DNA of 64,000 bases from Serratia liquefaciens ATCC 27592. Its GTDB lineage: Bacteria > Pseudomonadota > Gammaproteobacteria > Enterobacterales > Enterobacteriaceae. The notes below the pieces were generated by a model. That model saw only the letters and a list, made by a program, of their open reading frames with translations. It was not told where the DNA came from and ran no database searches. Below are positions 46,912 to 54,593 of the stretch, piece by piece (position 1 is the stretch's first letter; the number at the start of each line of letters is the position of its first letter). The stretch spans positions 2,976,001 through 3,040,000 of the forward strand of contig NC_021741.1 of NCBI RefSeq assembly GCF_000422085.1, given 5' to 3'. Position numbers and translations under genes: made by a program.

Positions 46912-47122
46912 TGGTGTTGAACTGTTGGGCTTGCTGTATCTGCTTGGTGGTAATGGCTTGCTGGCTGGTTACCTGAGCTGATAATTCTTTGGCATCCTTT
47001 GTGAGCTGCAGTGTTTTGGCGTGGTAGTGACTGGCAAGCCAACATACTGCGAGAAACGTGGACACCAAGACAGCCAGGGAAAACTGCTTCCAGTAGGCGC
47101 GAATAAACATGATGGCGCTCAT
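46712..47122 (-). CDS. Inner-membrane spanin Rz
   Basis: 136 residues. One N-terminal span (FSLAVLVSTFLAVCWLA) and a long helical periplasmic part (QVTSQQAITTKQIQQAQQF). With Rz1 it fuses the inner and outer membranes at lysis. It overlaps the lysozyme gene by four bases. Confidence 0.8.
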   Translation of the reverse strand: MSAIMFIRAYWKQFSLAVLVSTFLAVCWLASHYHAKTLQLTKDAKELSAQVTSQQAITTKQIQQAQQFNTIAAGVESEKQQTTDTGDKIRLVYKTKMASSPCTVVPVNSDISNGLYDHASKVRSGPGNANTGKPDR

Positions 47123-47559
47123 GACAAGAACAACTTACGTTCTGCTTCCCGGCGCTTAACCAATCCATTCAACCGGACACCACCGGCATTTACCCATTTA
47201 CCGAACTCATCTGCAGCCCCCTGCTTATCGCCAGCATTGAGCTTGCGGAGCAAGGTGGAAGTGCTGAGGGAGCGCAAGCCGAGGTTATAGGCAAAGCTCA
47301 CTAGTGCGTCGAACTGTCCTTGGGTGATGATCACCTTCACTAGTTGGTTTACTCCCTGCTCGTATTGAACAAGGCCACACTTAAGCAAGCGCTCGGCTCT
47401 AGCCTGGTCAATTACCATTCCCGGGCCAATTTTTCTGCCATCAGCAGGTTGAGTCCAACCATAGCCAATCGTCCATACACCAACACTGTCTTGGTAGGCT
47501 TTTAGCCTGCAGCCTTCAAACTCTTTGATCAGGGAAATGCCAGCGTTGCTTATTTGCAT
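47119..47559 (-). CDS. Endolysin, GH24 lysozyme
   Basis: 146 residues. The T4-type triad is at Glu15, Asp24 and Thr30 (KEFEGCRLKAYQDSVGVWT), with the E-8-D-5-T spacing. VSFAYNLGLRSLSTSTLLRK and RREAERKLFL are family text. No signal-arrest segment is visible, so the holin would release it. Confidence 0.93.
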   Translation of the reverse strand: MQISNAGISLIKEFEGCRLKAYQDSVGVWTIGYGWTQPADGRKIGPGMVIDQARAERLLKCGLVQYEQGVNQLVKVIITQGQFDALVSFAYNLGLRSLSTSTLLRKLNAGDKQGAADEFGKWVNAGGVRLNGLVKRREAERKLFLS

Positions 47560-47572
47560 TTTGTTTACCTAT

Positions 47573-47893
47573 TCACTTCACGATGCGGCACATCTTTGTA
47601 GCCAGGGCCGGGCCGCCGATCGCCTCGACGCGCTCAATGGACTTTGCACAGAGAACTCGTAAAGCCCCAATCTGCGCACCCCACTCATCACGCTTCCACC
47701 GCTCAACCAGTGTTAATACTTCGTCGTCGGTTTTGGCACTAATTAGCCCATAGGACACAACCGCTGATGGATAGGCATAAGCCGCGTCATCTGCACGCTG
47801 CATAATCTGAGCGATCAGCCAGCCTGCGATGAGGATTGCCATCACGTAAGGTGCGGACACAGAACAAGCACCGATTACTCTTTGCTTAATCAT
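47573..47893 (-). CDS. Lysis-module membrane protein, unknown
   Basis: 106 residues from MIKQRVIGACSVSAPYVMAI, one span near the N-terminus (about 10-30). It lies between holin and lysozyme and overlaps the holin stop. GGTGAAAAGA precedes the ATG. It may be an antiholin or accessory factor; no family recognised. Confidence 0.6.
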   Translation of the reverse strand: MIKQRVIGACSVSAPYVMAILIAGWLIAQIMQRADDAAYAYPSAVVSYGLISAKTDDEVLTLVERWKRDEWGAQIGALRVLCAKSIERVEAIGGPALATKMCRIVK

Positions 47894-48221
47894 TCTTTTC
47901 ACCATCGATGCCAGTTTTCTTGTTCATGAAGCGCAGGGCATACTCGCGAACCTTTTCGACACCGATGAAGCCAATAGCACCACCGATAAACACGTCTGAG
48001 CCTTCAGGTAGGTTTAGTATCGCTGCGCCTTTGTAAACGCAAAAAGCCAGGAGCCCACAGAGAACGCATTCAATCCATTTATTCTTTCTATGCACACCAT
48101 CGTGAATTAGCCTGGCGTAACATACAGCGCCCGCAATAAGTGATCCCCCTACTGCTGGCCAGATGGCTTTTAAAGCAGCCCAAATGCCTGGCCATAAATC
48201 CGGGTTATCTTTCATCTTCAT
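47886..48221 (-). CDS. Phage holin
   Basis: 111 residues with hydrophobic segments at about 22-40, 50-65 and 75-90 (LIAGAVCYARLIH, CVLCGLLAFCVYKG, VFIGGAIGFIGV). This three-span pattern and the place before lysozyme fit lambda-type holins. GGGGGTGG lies 5 bases before the ATG. Confidence 0.8.
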   Translation of the reverse strand: MKMKDNPDLWPGIWAALKAIWPAVGGSLIAGAVCYARLIHDGVHRKNKWIECVLCGLLAFCVYKGAAILNLPEGSDVFIGGAIGFIGVEKVREYALRFMNKKTGIDGEKND

Positions 48222-48543
48222 ATTCCACCCCCTATTACGGGGATCTATCAGATTAGTTACGTTGATATCTGAACAAATCCCGTTACACTCAATCAGTCTG
48301 TGCAGACTTGATGGGCCTTGGTTTTGTTCGTGATTCGAAGCATGAGCAAGATGGCCGGTTGATATTCCACTATCATCCGGCCGCCCATTTTCACGATGAA
48401 CCCGCCATGTGCGGGTTTCTTGCTTTTAGGGGATAGCCGTCACGCCGTAGTCACTCAACGATAAGAGGGTGTTTGAAGTGATTGACTGTTTTGGCGTGGG
48501 GCTAAATGCAAAAAGGCCACGCAGTTAGCGCAGCCCTGAAATA

Positions 48544-48576
48544 GAAAAGCCCAGGCGGTAATAGCCAGGGCTTATT
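48544..48576 (-). terminator. tR'-like terminator upstream of lysis genes
   Basis: Minus-strand AAGCCCTGG and CCTGGGCTT stem with a 9-base loop, followed by TTCTATTT. It lies about 120 bases after the late promoter and would be read through by the Q-like protein. Confidence 0.7.
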
Positions 48577-48701
48577 TGTTTGTTGGCAGTGCTTCAGCTC
48601 AAGGCTTATCGGAGCATAGCCCCCATGATAACCAGTGTGCGCTGTTTACTTAAATCCTCGTCACTGCCGCTCTTCGCTTTACGCTCCCGAGCATAGCTGA
48701 A

Positions 48702-48730
48702 AATATATACTCCAATTTCCCGTTTTGCAA
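48702..48730 (-). promoter_or_regulatory. Late promoter (pR'-like)
   Basis: On the minus strand, TTGCAA, a 17-base spacer and TATATT, just after the DUF1133 gene. This is a near-consensus sigma-70 promoter and the expected position for the late promoter. Confidence 0.7.
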
Positions 48731-48742
48731 CTTTATTTTCAT

Positions 48743-49357
48743 TTATGCTGCGATATGGAGAAATTCCTTCTCCATTTCACGCTTAATGGCATAAAACATT
48801 TCTTCTTCGAGTATTTCCTCACACCAAATCACTCGCTTTCTCGACGCCTGTATATCAGCGCCAGTTTCTCGTTCAATCATTCTCGCAATGTCTTGCGGGC
48901 ATTTGCGATCACAATATCGTTTAATGGCTACAGAGCGAATCGGGCTATCTCGTTTAATGGCCTTGCTCATCACAGATTCAACAAAATCGGCATCATCAGA
49001 TTCTTTGGCGAGAGCGATGATACTGCTTGCGGAAGTCCCAGGAATTACCAGTTCGCGTGACCGCTTAAAGAGCTCTTCCCCACGATATCCTTGTGAGTGC
49101 AGAGCTTCGACCACTTCAACAATTCGGTTGGATTGCCCCTCACTCCATTCTGTGCGAATCATCAGCCGGCCAATGACATTTACACAGCCAGCTGGCGAGT
49201 CGTCACCGCCGAGATGCCGCCCCCACAACGTGAGCATATAACGGGTCCATACGCGCTGTGCTGGGGTGATCGTTTTCCTTCCTCGACACCAAACGCGGCG
49301 CAAATCAGATTGCTTGGCGACAATGGGGAGGAAATAAATCGCGTCCGTTTTTCTCAT
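48743..49357 (-). CDS. DUF1133 late antiterminator-like protein (Q position)
   Basis: 204 residues. TPAQRVWTRYMLTLWGRHLG, SQGYRGEELF and IARMIERETG fit DUF1133, which in many lambdoid phages replaces Q. It is last in the early right operon, directly before the late promoter. I infer that it acts as an antiterminator on the terminator at 48544-48576. Confidence 0.75.
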   Translation of the reverse strand: MRKTDAIYFLPIVAKQSDLRRVWCRGRKTITPAQRVWTRYMLTLWGRHLGGDDSPAGCVNVIGRLMIRTEWSEGQSNRIVEVVEALHSQGYRGEELFKRSRELVIPGTSASSIIALAKESDDADFVESVMSKAIKRDSPIRSVAIKRYCDRKCPQDIARMIERETGADIQASRKRVIWCEEILEEEMFYAIKREMEKEFLHIAA

Positions 49358-49554
49358 GCAGCCACCTCGTCAGTGTTAACAGTGCCATGCTTGTCGTACC
49401 TGGTCGTGAACATCGGCATTATTCCGCTATAGGCTGGCTTCACTTTCATCACGTTTGTGCATTGAAATACGCCGTAGTCCCGGTGATATTTCTCACGCAT
49501 AAATCGAGCCTCTTCGATTGCTGATTGGAGATCGGTAAACACAGTTGCCATCAT
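49354..49554 (-). CDS. Hypothetical phage protein, 66 residues
   Basis: Starts MMATVFTDLQSAIEEARFMR, its ATG overlapping the HNH stop (ATGA), with GAGGG upstream. It ends MFTTRYDKHGTVNTDEVAA. A small helical N-terminus and no membrane span. Function unknown. Confidence 0.65.
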   Translation of the reverse strand: MMATVFTDLQSAIEEARFMREKYHRDYGVFQCTNVMKVKPAYSGIMPMFTTRYDKHGTVNTDEVAA

Positions 49555-50084
49555 GAGACCCTCGCATCGCCATGGTTGCAAAATTCACCATGTAGTTTCT
49601 CTCTAAGCCTCTCGCTTGCGGTAATGGCCTCGTGAATGCTGTCGAAATATCCTGCGCTATAAGGCTTGCGGAAAACCAAAACTAACCCTGTCCATTTCTT
49701 TTTTGCCTCAACCCAAAAGACTCCCTTACATCCACTTTTGTTATTAATTTGCCTTTTCCTATTAAAGGCATTCTGCTGTGCCGTTGCCGTTCTTAAGTTA
49801 CATATTCTGTCATCAGATCTAATTCCATTTACGTGATCGATCTGCATGCTCCCAGCATCTCCGAAATGCATTGCCCAGACAATCCGATGCCGCCTATACC
49901 ACTTACCGTATATTTTTATCTTCCAGTAACCATCATCGTCTATGCCGCCAGCCTCTTTCCCTGCATACCTTTTGTTAAACCCATATGAATCTGGAATTCT
50001 TTTCTTCCAAAACAACCTCCCATCTTTGTACGTAAATCTCTCACACAAATACTCACTAGAAAGTGGAGTTGGTTTTTGTTTCAT
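49551..50084 (-). CDS. HNH endonuclease with AP2-like domain
   Basis: 177 residues. An N-terminal part (YLCERFTYKDGRLFWKKR), then HNH text (YRRHRIVWAMHFGDAG, QIDHVNGIRSDDRICNLR) and an AP2-like C-terminus (KSGCKGVFWVEAKKKWTGLV). It is likely a free-standing homing endonuclease inserted in the nin region between ninG and the 66-residue gene. Confidence 0.85.
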   Translation of the reverse strand: MKQKPTPLSSEYLCERFTYKDGRLFWKKRIPDSYGFNKRYAGKEAGGIDDDGYWKIKIYGKWYRRHRIVWAMHFGDAGSMQIDHVNGIRSDDRICNLRTATAQQNAFNRKRQINNKSGCKGVFWVEAKKKWTGLVLVFRKPYSAGYFDSIHEAITASERLREKLHGEFCNHGDARVS

Positions 50085-50710
50085 GCCACTTCCTCCAGTT
50101 GTCTCTTGCGGAGTTTCTCGTAATGCTTCGCCCGGCGTGTGAATATGGATTTCACCCGCTTCAGGTAAGCGATATCGAATTTCCGTGGTGTGTTGTCGTG
50201 CTCGATTCGTTCAACGCGGAATGCGCTGATTTTCTCGATGAGGTTTATTCGGTAGGGGATCAGGTTTCCTGATAGGTCTCGGTTGCAATGAACGCACCCG
50301 GCATGATTATTGAAAACGTTGAAGCGAAGATGCGGCGCTGCTCCCCTAGAACGATAATGACTGGCATCTACTGCCCCTCCACGTACGCCGTAGTTAAGCG
50401 GTCTGCCACAGGCGATGCATGGCTTCCCATAGTCGCGCCAAAATACAAAGCGATTTACCGCTGCCTGAGCCTCTCTGTTCCATTCTGATTTTGTCTTTAA
50501 CCTTTCCCTTCGCTGCCGTAGTTCATCGCGCTGTAGACGCTCCTGCTTGCGTTTTTCACGCATAGCAATCTCTTCATCGCGCTTCTTGTTGAAGGCAATG
50601 GCGCATTTGTAGTTATGGCAGACTTTCTGGAGTGAACTTCGGGGAATGTATTCAGTGGCGCAGATTGGACATTTCTTCGGCTTCGGCACTTTGCCTTTAG
50701 CCATCGTCAT
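50081..50710 (-). CDS. ninG: Recombination protein NinG/Rap
   Basis: 209 residues. CPICATEYIPRSSLQKVCHN, FVFWRDYGKPCIACGRPLNY and HYRSRGAAPHLRFNVFNNHA match NinG (Rap), a Holliday-junction or flap endonuclease of lambdoid phages. Zinc cysteines are present. GGGAGAGA precedes the ATG. Confidence 0.92.
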   Translation of the reverse strand: MTMAKGKVPKPKKCPICATEYIPRSSLQKVCHNYKCAIAFNKKRDEEIAMREKRKQERLQRDELRQRRERLKTKSEWNREAQAAVNRFVFWRDYGKPCIACGRPLNYGVRGGAVDASHYRSRGAAPHLRFNVFNNHAGCVHCNRDLSGNLIPYRINLIEKISAFRVERIEHDNTPRKFDIAYLKRVKSIFTRRAKHYEKLRKRQLEEVA

Positions 50711-50816
50711 TCTCTCCCGTCACTGATTCGATGAACTTGCGTTGCTCCTGGTCGCAGGAGTCGCAAACATAAATTTCATCTTCCTGCAGTTCCTTTCCGC
50801 AATCGGCGCAGATCAT
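50697..50816 (-). CDS. Small zinc-finger protein
   Basis: 39 residues: CADC (Cys3, Cys6) and CDSC (Cys18, Cys21), 11 residues apart, a C4 zinc finger, then an acidic tail. The ATG overlaps the stop of the upstream small ORF. Possibly NinF-like; function unknown. Confidence 0.65.
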   Translation of the reverse strand: MICADCGKELQEDEIYVCDSCDQEQRKFIESVTGENDDG

Positions 50817-50980
50817 CGCACACACCTCATCAGCAGAAACGCGACGACATTGCCGGGCCACGCCAAACTGAGTAACAGGTTTTTTATGGCCGGTACCGGT
50901 GGATACCCTTTGCTGTAAAACTCGTAGCACTGACCAGCGACGAAGCAGTAAGCGCAGGCTAATATGGCTATGATAAGCAT
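50813..50980 (-). CDS. Small membrane protein of the nin region, 55 residues
   Basis: ORF MLIIAILACAYCFVAGQCYE, followed by a second hydrophobic part (NLLLSLAWPGNVVAFLLMR). AAGGAGG lies 7 bases before the ATG. Stop overlaps the next start by ATGA. Probably two short spans; function unknown. Confidence 0.65.
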   Translation of the reverse strand: MLIIAILACAYCFVAGQCYEFYSKGYPPVPAIKNLLLSLAWPGNVVAFLLMRCVR

Positions 50981-51306
50981 TTATCCGCCTCCTTTATCAT
51001 TAGGAAAACAATCATTGCCAGCCTTAAAGGTTGATAAGGATGAGTTTTCCAAGATTCATAATTAACTTCAGATAGGGCTGAGTGCGCTTCCCATGAGATT
51101 CCGTCAAAGAAGATGCTGATGTAGTTAGCCTCGATTATTGGCCACGCATCTGATGGTCTGTTGCATGGGTCAAATGATGAAGATATTTTTTCTCCATCGA
51201 CCATAACCAGCTGCTGACCGTTAACTGGGTCTGCTACTTTTTCTCCTAATGCTATCGCTACCATCTCGTTAATTTGCTGGTCACTCATTGCGCTATAATC
51301 GATCAT
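50968..51306 (-). CDS. NinX (DUF2591) protein
   Basis: 112 residues from MIDYSAMSDQQINEMVAIAL. RPSDAWPIIEANYISIFFDG and PLRLAMIVFLM fit DUF2591/NinX. GGGAG lies 8 bases before the ATG. A homologue sits on the host chromosome at 14776-15090. Confidence 0.8.
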   Translation of the reverse strand: MIDYSAMSDQQINEMVAIALGEKVADPVNGQQLVMVDGEKISSSFDPCNRPSDAWPIIEANYISIFFDGISWEAHSALSEVNYESWKTHPYQPLRLAMIVFLMIKEADKCLS

Positions 51307-51311
51307 GTCTA

Positions 51312-51437
51312 TTACTCCCATAACTTGCTTAAGAATTTAATCCATCCCAAGAAAGCAATCCCGCCACCTACGAATCCGAACCCGGCGACCGTGCTGCTTA
51401 TGAAAATTACCATTAGCGCCTCAATAAACTTCTTCAT
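51312..51437 (-). CDS. Small membrane protein of the nin region, 41 residues
   Basis: ORF MKKFIEALMVIFISSTVAGF, then GFVGGGIAFLGWIKFLSKLW. GGAGAAAGCC precedes the ATG, which overlaps the ninE stop (ATGA). One or two spans, basic. Function unknown. Confidence 0.6.
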   Translation of the reverse strand: MKKFIEALMVIFISSTVAGFGFVGGGIAFLGWIKFLSKLWE

Positions 51438-51610
51438 GGCTTTCTCCGTGCGCGACGACGCAGCCACATACTGTCAGCGAGGGTCGCGGTATAATTTAGG
51501 GTTTTAACTTCGGTAGGTGCTGGTTGCTTCTTGCGGGGAGTGCGGGTCGTTGATTTGAATATCAGCTTCTCTTCTAGTCTGTCCCAGACTGATTTACGCC
51601 TTCGAGTCAT
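51434..51610 (-). CDS. ninE: NinE family protein
   Basis: 58 residues. VKTLNYTATLADSMWLRRRA aligns with lambda NinE ([20 protein letters not shown] as I recall). A basic N-terminus and C-terminus. It overlaps ninB by one base. Function unknown. Confidence 0.8.
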   Translation of the reverse strand: MTRRRKSVWDRLEEKLIFKSTTRTPRKKQPAPTEVKTLNYTATLADSMWLRRRARRKP

Positions 51611-52077
51611 TACGCCACCTGTTTCTGTTTGTTTGCCTCACCCCAACGCTGCGCCCACTCTATGCGCTCGCGGGACTCATCACTGAACTTAACGCCCTGC
51701 TCAGTACCGAACCAGTAGATTGCCTCGATGACATCAACCATTTGCCCTACCCGCATCTTGCTAGTGCGCTGACCGAACATCACAACGCCGCCGCCAATTC
51801 CTGGTGCGGTTCGCTGCTCCTGTTTCTGGGCCTTGGCGACAAGCGCGGTGATCATGTCCTTCCAGTCGTCTTCGTCGTATCGCTCTCCATACCAAACGAC
51901 TTGCAGCGCAAGGTCATGCAGCAGCGGCCACATCTTGCGGTTCTGTGAAAGCGTTCGTTTAGGTGGGGATACTTCGACTTCGATTGGTTTTGACTGGTCT
52001 AGCGGTAGGTTTTTTAGGTGCTCTATCAGGTTCTGGCGTATCTGTGGGCTTCTTAGGTAGAAGACCTGCTTGTCCAT
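51610..52077 (-). CDS. ninB: Recombination mediator NinB (lambda Orf)
   Basis: 155 residues from MDKQVFYLRSPQIRQNLIEH; GGGGAG precedes the ATG. RTLSQNRKMWPLLHDLALQV, YDEDDWKDMITALV and GTEQGVKFSDESRERIEWAQ match NinB/Orf, which helps load recombinase onto SSB-coated DNA. Confidence 0.92.
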   Translation of the reverse strand: MDKQVFYLRSPQIRQNLIEHLKNLPLDQSKPIEVEVSPPKRTLSQNRKMWPLLHDLALQVVWYGERYDEDDWKDMITALVAKAQKQEQRTAPGIGGGVVMFGQRTSKMRVGQMVDVIEAIYWFGTEQGVKFSDESRERIEWAQRWGEANKQKQVA

Positions 52078-52079
52078 AG

Positions 52080-52421
52080 TTACTCCCCTAAAAGTTGTTT
52101 CATCCTTGCATAAGTTTTTGGTGCTCGATTCCCAACGGCCCATTCCTGCTTAACCATTTCGACCAACTCATCCCAGTGATCAAGAATTGGTGCGAACTTC
52201 TTGCATCGCTTTCCTATTGTTTGGAAGTGGTCACGGATTTCTGGGATGCATTCGACCAGCTTCATGCAGCGGGTTAAGTCGGCCGGGTCCCATGGAGGGC
52301 TGAATTGATCGCCATAGAATGGTTTTTTTAGCCCCAGAGCAATCGAAGCCATTGTTGCGGAGCTGACGCCAACTCGCCCCGATGATTGCCATTTCAATAC
52401 CTTCATCGCTAAATCACGCAT
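52080..52421 (-). CDS. Conserved lambdoid phage protein
   Basis: 113 residues. SSATMASIALGLKKPFYGDQ, PWDPADLTRCMKLVECIPEI and NRAPKTYARMKQLLGE match a protein family I have seen in many lambdoid phages upstream of ninB. Function unknown. Confidence 0.75.
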   Translation of the reverse strand: MRDLAMKVLKWQSSGRVGVSSATMASIALGLKKPFYGDQFSPPWDPADLTRCMKLVECIPEIRDHFQTIGKRCKKFAPILDHWDELVEMVKQEWAVGNRAPKTYARMKQLLGE

Positions 52422-52729
52422 TCAGACTCCCCTTTGATTGATAGTCCGATAGAGCGGAGTACCTTGGCGGACTCTTCGATTCCGTCATCGACACCTGATG
52501 CATAATCACCCATGTAGCCAAGATCTAGAGCCTCTCTGGTAGTCAGTCCATTTGGCAACTCAACCACGATGCTTGCTCGGCTGGCCTGCCAATATTTCCA
52601 CATTTTTTGCACCACAGGATTCTTGTACTCGCCTGTCAATGGCCCGCGCTTGAAAACTTCTAACTCTGATCGATCATTTGCTGCTACTTCTTCAAACTGC
52701 TTGCGGCTATCTTCGTGTAGCTTATCCAT
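52409..52729 (-). CDS. Hypothetical phage protein, 106 residues
   Basis: From [20 protein letters not shown], with GAGGTT before the ATG. VVQKMWKYWQASRASIVVEL and a C-terminal helix. No family identified. Overlaps both neighbours by a few bases. Confidence 0.65.
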   Translation of the reverse strand: MDKLHEDSRKQFEEVAANDRSELEVFKRGPLTGEYKNPVVQKMWKYWQASRASIVVELPNGLTTREALDLGYMGDYASGVDDGIEESAKVLRSIGLSIKGESECVI

Positions 52730-53027
52730 GGTTAACCTCAGGTAAAATTGGGTTCTCACAAACGCGGGTGTATACGCAGTCGTAGACAAACGGGATGAAT
52801 ACAGCGAAGAACTTACGCCAGCTGTCTTCAGCGTAGCCAGTTGATTTATCTATCATCGCTTCAATTGGATTCCGTGGCTGTCGTGGCATTTCCACCTCGT
52901 ACAAGCGGCAGAAATTAGTCACTAATTCTTCTGTTGCCAGGCATTCTTTTAGGCATTTATTAAAACGAAGGTCGAACATCAGCGTGATCAGGATTCGCTC
53001 CGGCAATTCGCTTTTCCGGCTATCCAT
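52722..53027 (-). CDS. Hypothetical phage protein, 101 residues
   Basis: From [26 protein letters not shown] lies 7 bases before the ATG. Three cysteines are spread through the protein, and there is no membrane span of standard length. It begins inside the end of the ClpX-like zinc-finger gene. Function unknown. Confidence 0.65.
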   Translation of the reverse strand: MDSRKSELPERILITLMFDLRFNKCLKECLATEELVTNFCRLYEVEMPRQPRNPIEAMIDKSTGYAEDSWRKFFAVFIPFVYDCVYTRVCENPILPEVNHG

Positions 53028-53187
53028 GGTTATCTCCTTTGCTCTCATCACCGTTTGCTATGATGTCGACACAAACCACAATGCACTCGTTGCAGATACA
53101 GGCAAACTCACCTGCAATTAATTTTTTTACCTGATCCCGTGTTTTAGTACAGAAGTGACAGCGCATAACTGGGTTACCTTTTTTCAT
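53020..53187 (-). CDS. Stand-alone ClpX-type C4 zinc-binding domain protein
   Basis: 55 residues. Cys10, Cys13, Cys32 and Cys35 give C-x2-C-x18-C-x2-C, the spacing of the ClpX N-terminal domain. The intervening text [18 protein letters not shown] and the following VVCVDII copy the ClpX pattern (EVKKLIAGP...ICDEC...LCNDII). No ATPase domain follows. The ATG overlaps the helicase stop (TGATG), so it is translated in the early right operon. An adaptor mimic or inhibitor of ClpXP is possible but unproven. Confidence 0.75.
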   Translation of the reverse strand: MKKGNPVMRCHFCTKTRDQVKKLIAGEFACICNECIVVCVDIIANGDESKGDNHG

Positions 53188-54593
53188 CAGAAACCGCCCT
53201 TCTGTTTCGATGACCGGCGTTCAGTTTCTGCCATTCTGGCTTTAGCCTGGTCTTGGTTGCAGTCGTAAATCGCACCATGGCGCTGCTCAACGAACACAAC
53301 GCCAGACTGACCATGCCGATTTAGTCTGAGTAGCAGCTCAGTGTCTTGTTGGTTCGCGTTCTCGTCATAGGCACCTTCTCGGTAAATTCCAAGCCAGTAA
53401 TCGCAGTCCTGCTCGATTTGCCCGGTATCGCGGGAGTCACTCGGGAGTGGCCGCTTATTGGTTCGCTTCTCAAGGTCGCGATTAAGTTGAGTAAGCAGAA
53501 CGACGACGCAGTTAAGTTCCTTGGCGAGGTTCTTCAGACCCTTGGTGATCATGCCGTAAGCCAGATCGTTTCGTTCCGCCTTCTCAGCCTTCATGAGCGT
53601 CAGGTAGTCAACGAGTATCATCCCTACACAACCGCGCTCACGCTTAATCCTGCGGCTTTCAGCAACGATGTGAGCCAGAGACAGGCCGGGAGTGTCATCG
53701 ATGTACAGGTTTCCGCTCTGCGCGATTTCCAGCCCTTTCGCTGATGCCAGCGCGAACCGGTTGTCGTCGTAGCCGTCGAGATAGAAATTTGACGAACTGA
53801 CACCTGATGCTTGAGACAACGAGCGTTCGACGAGTTGCTCCTGTGGCATTTCTAGGCTGAAGGCGATCGCCGGTTTGTTCTCTTCCAATGCGCAGTTCAA
53901 CGCCATTTTCATGTAGAGCGTGGTCTTGCCCATCTTCGGCCGCGCACCCACTACCAGCAGTGAACCATTGACTAGGCCTTTCGGGGCCAAGATGTCATCA
54001 AGCGATGGAATGCCTGTTGAAATCCCGACTGCGGTCGGATCATTACCGAGGCGCTTCTCGACAATTCCCACCCAAGAATCGAAAGCCTCAGCAAATGGCA
54101 CCGCACCGCGAACCGAGCCTACGCGTGACTTGTCTGCGGTATGCATGGCCAGGGATTGCATGGCTTCAAGTTTTTCAGAAGTGGACAGCGTTGACGGGGT
54201 ATAGAACACCTCGAGCATCTTGTTTGCCTGCTCGATTGCGAAACGCTCCATGGCGGAATCCTTAACCCGGTTTGCGTAGGCGATCACGTTTGCTGCGCTT
54301 GGCGTGTTTTTCGAAAGCTCAGCCAGGTATGCGAATCCACCAACGCCCTCCAGTTCACCTGACGCTTCCATTCGGTCTGCCAAAGTCAGCAGGTCGATAG
54401 TTTGGCTTTTGCTGTTCATCTCGCGTACAACGCGGTAAATCACAGCGTGCTGCCGGGTGTAGAACATGTCTGCACTCAGGAAAGAAAAAACGCGCTGAAC
54501 TCGGTCGCTCTGCGCGTCTAGTAGGATTGAGCCAAGCACTGATTGCTCAGACTCGATGCTGCTCGGCGGCAGCCGGTAATCAGACGTCATCAC
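53187..54593 (-). CDS. Replicative DNA helicase, DnaB family
   Basis: 468 residues. An N-terminal DnaB domain ([20 protein letters not shown]) and a RecA-like domain with Walker [33 protein letters not shown] and [14 protein letters not shown]. It would unwind at the phage origin without the host loader, like P22 gp12. It overlaps the O-like gene by 14 bases. Confidence 0.93.
   Translation of the reverse strand: MMTSDYRLPPSSIESEQSVLGSILLDAQSDRVQRVFSFLSADMFYTRQHAVIYRVVREMNSKSQTIDLLTLADRMEASGELEGVGGFAYLAELSKNTPSAANVIAYANRVKDSAMERFAIEQANKMLEVFYTPSTLSTSEKLEAMQSLAMHTADKSRVGSVRGAVPFAEAFDSWVGIVEKRLGNDPTAVGISTGIPSLDDILAPKGLVNGSLLVVGARPKMGKTTLYMKMALNCALEENKPAIAFSLEMPQEQLVERSLSQASGVSSSNFYLDGYDDNRFALASAKGLEIAQSGNLYIDDTPGLSLAHIVAESRRIKRERGCVGMILVDYLTLMKAEKAERNDLAYGMITKGLKNLAKELNCVVVLLTQLNRDLEKRTNKRPLPSDSRDTGQIEQDCDYWLGIYREGAYDENANQQDTELLLRLNRHGQSGVVFVEQRHGAIYDCNQDQAKARMAETERRSSKQKGGF

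Larger units (their letters stand above)
48222..48742. other. Late leader region between Q-like gene and holin, 520 bp
   Basis: No convincing gene. It begins with a strong minus-strand promoter (separate entry), followed by two hairpins: one at 48544-48576 (GCCCTGG ... CCTGGGC, then TTTTC) and one at 48405-48422 (AACCCGCACATGGCGGGTT). This promoter-terminator-holin layout is that of lambda pR' and tR'. A short open frame between promoter and hairpin lacks a start codon with a ribosome site. Confidence 0.65.

Noticed and set aside
48600..48742. Open frame between late promoter and hairpin ending at a TAA near 48606
   Set aside because: Its only start codons are close to the end and lack a ribosome site; it probably reflects chance in the leader.
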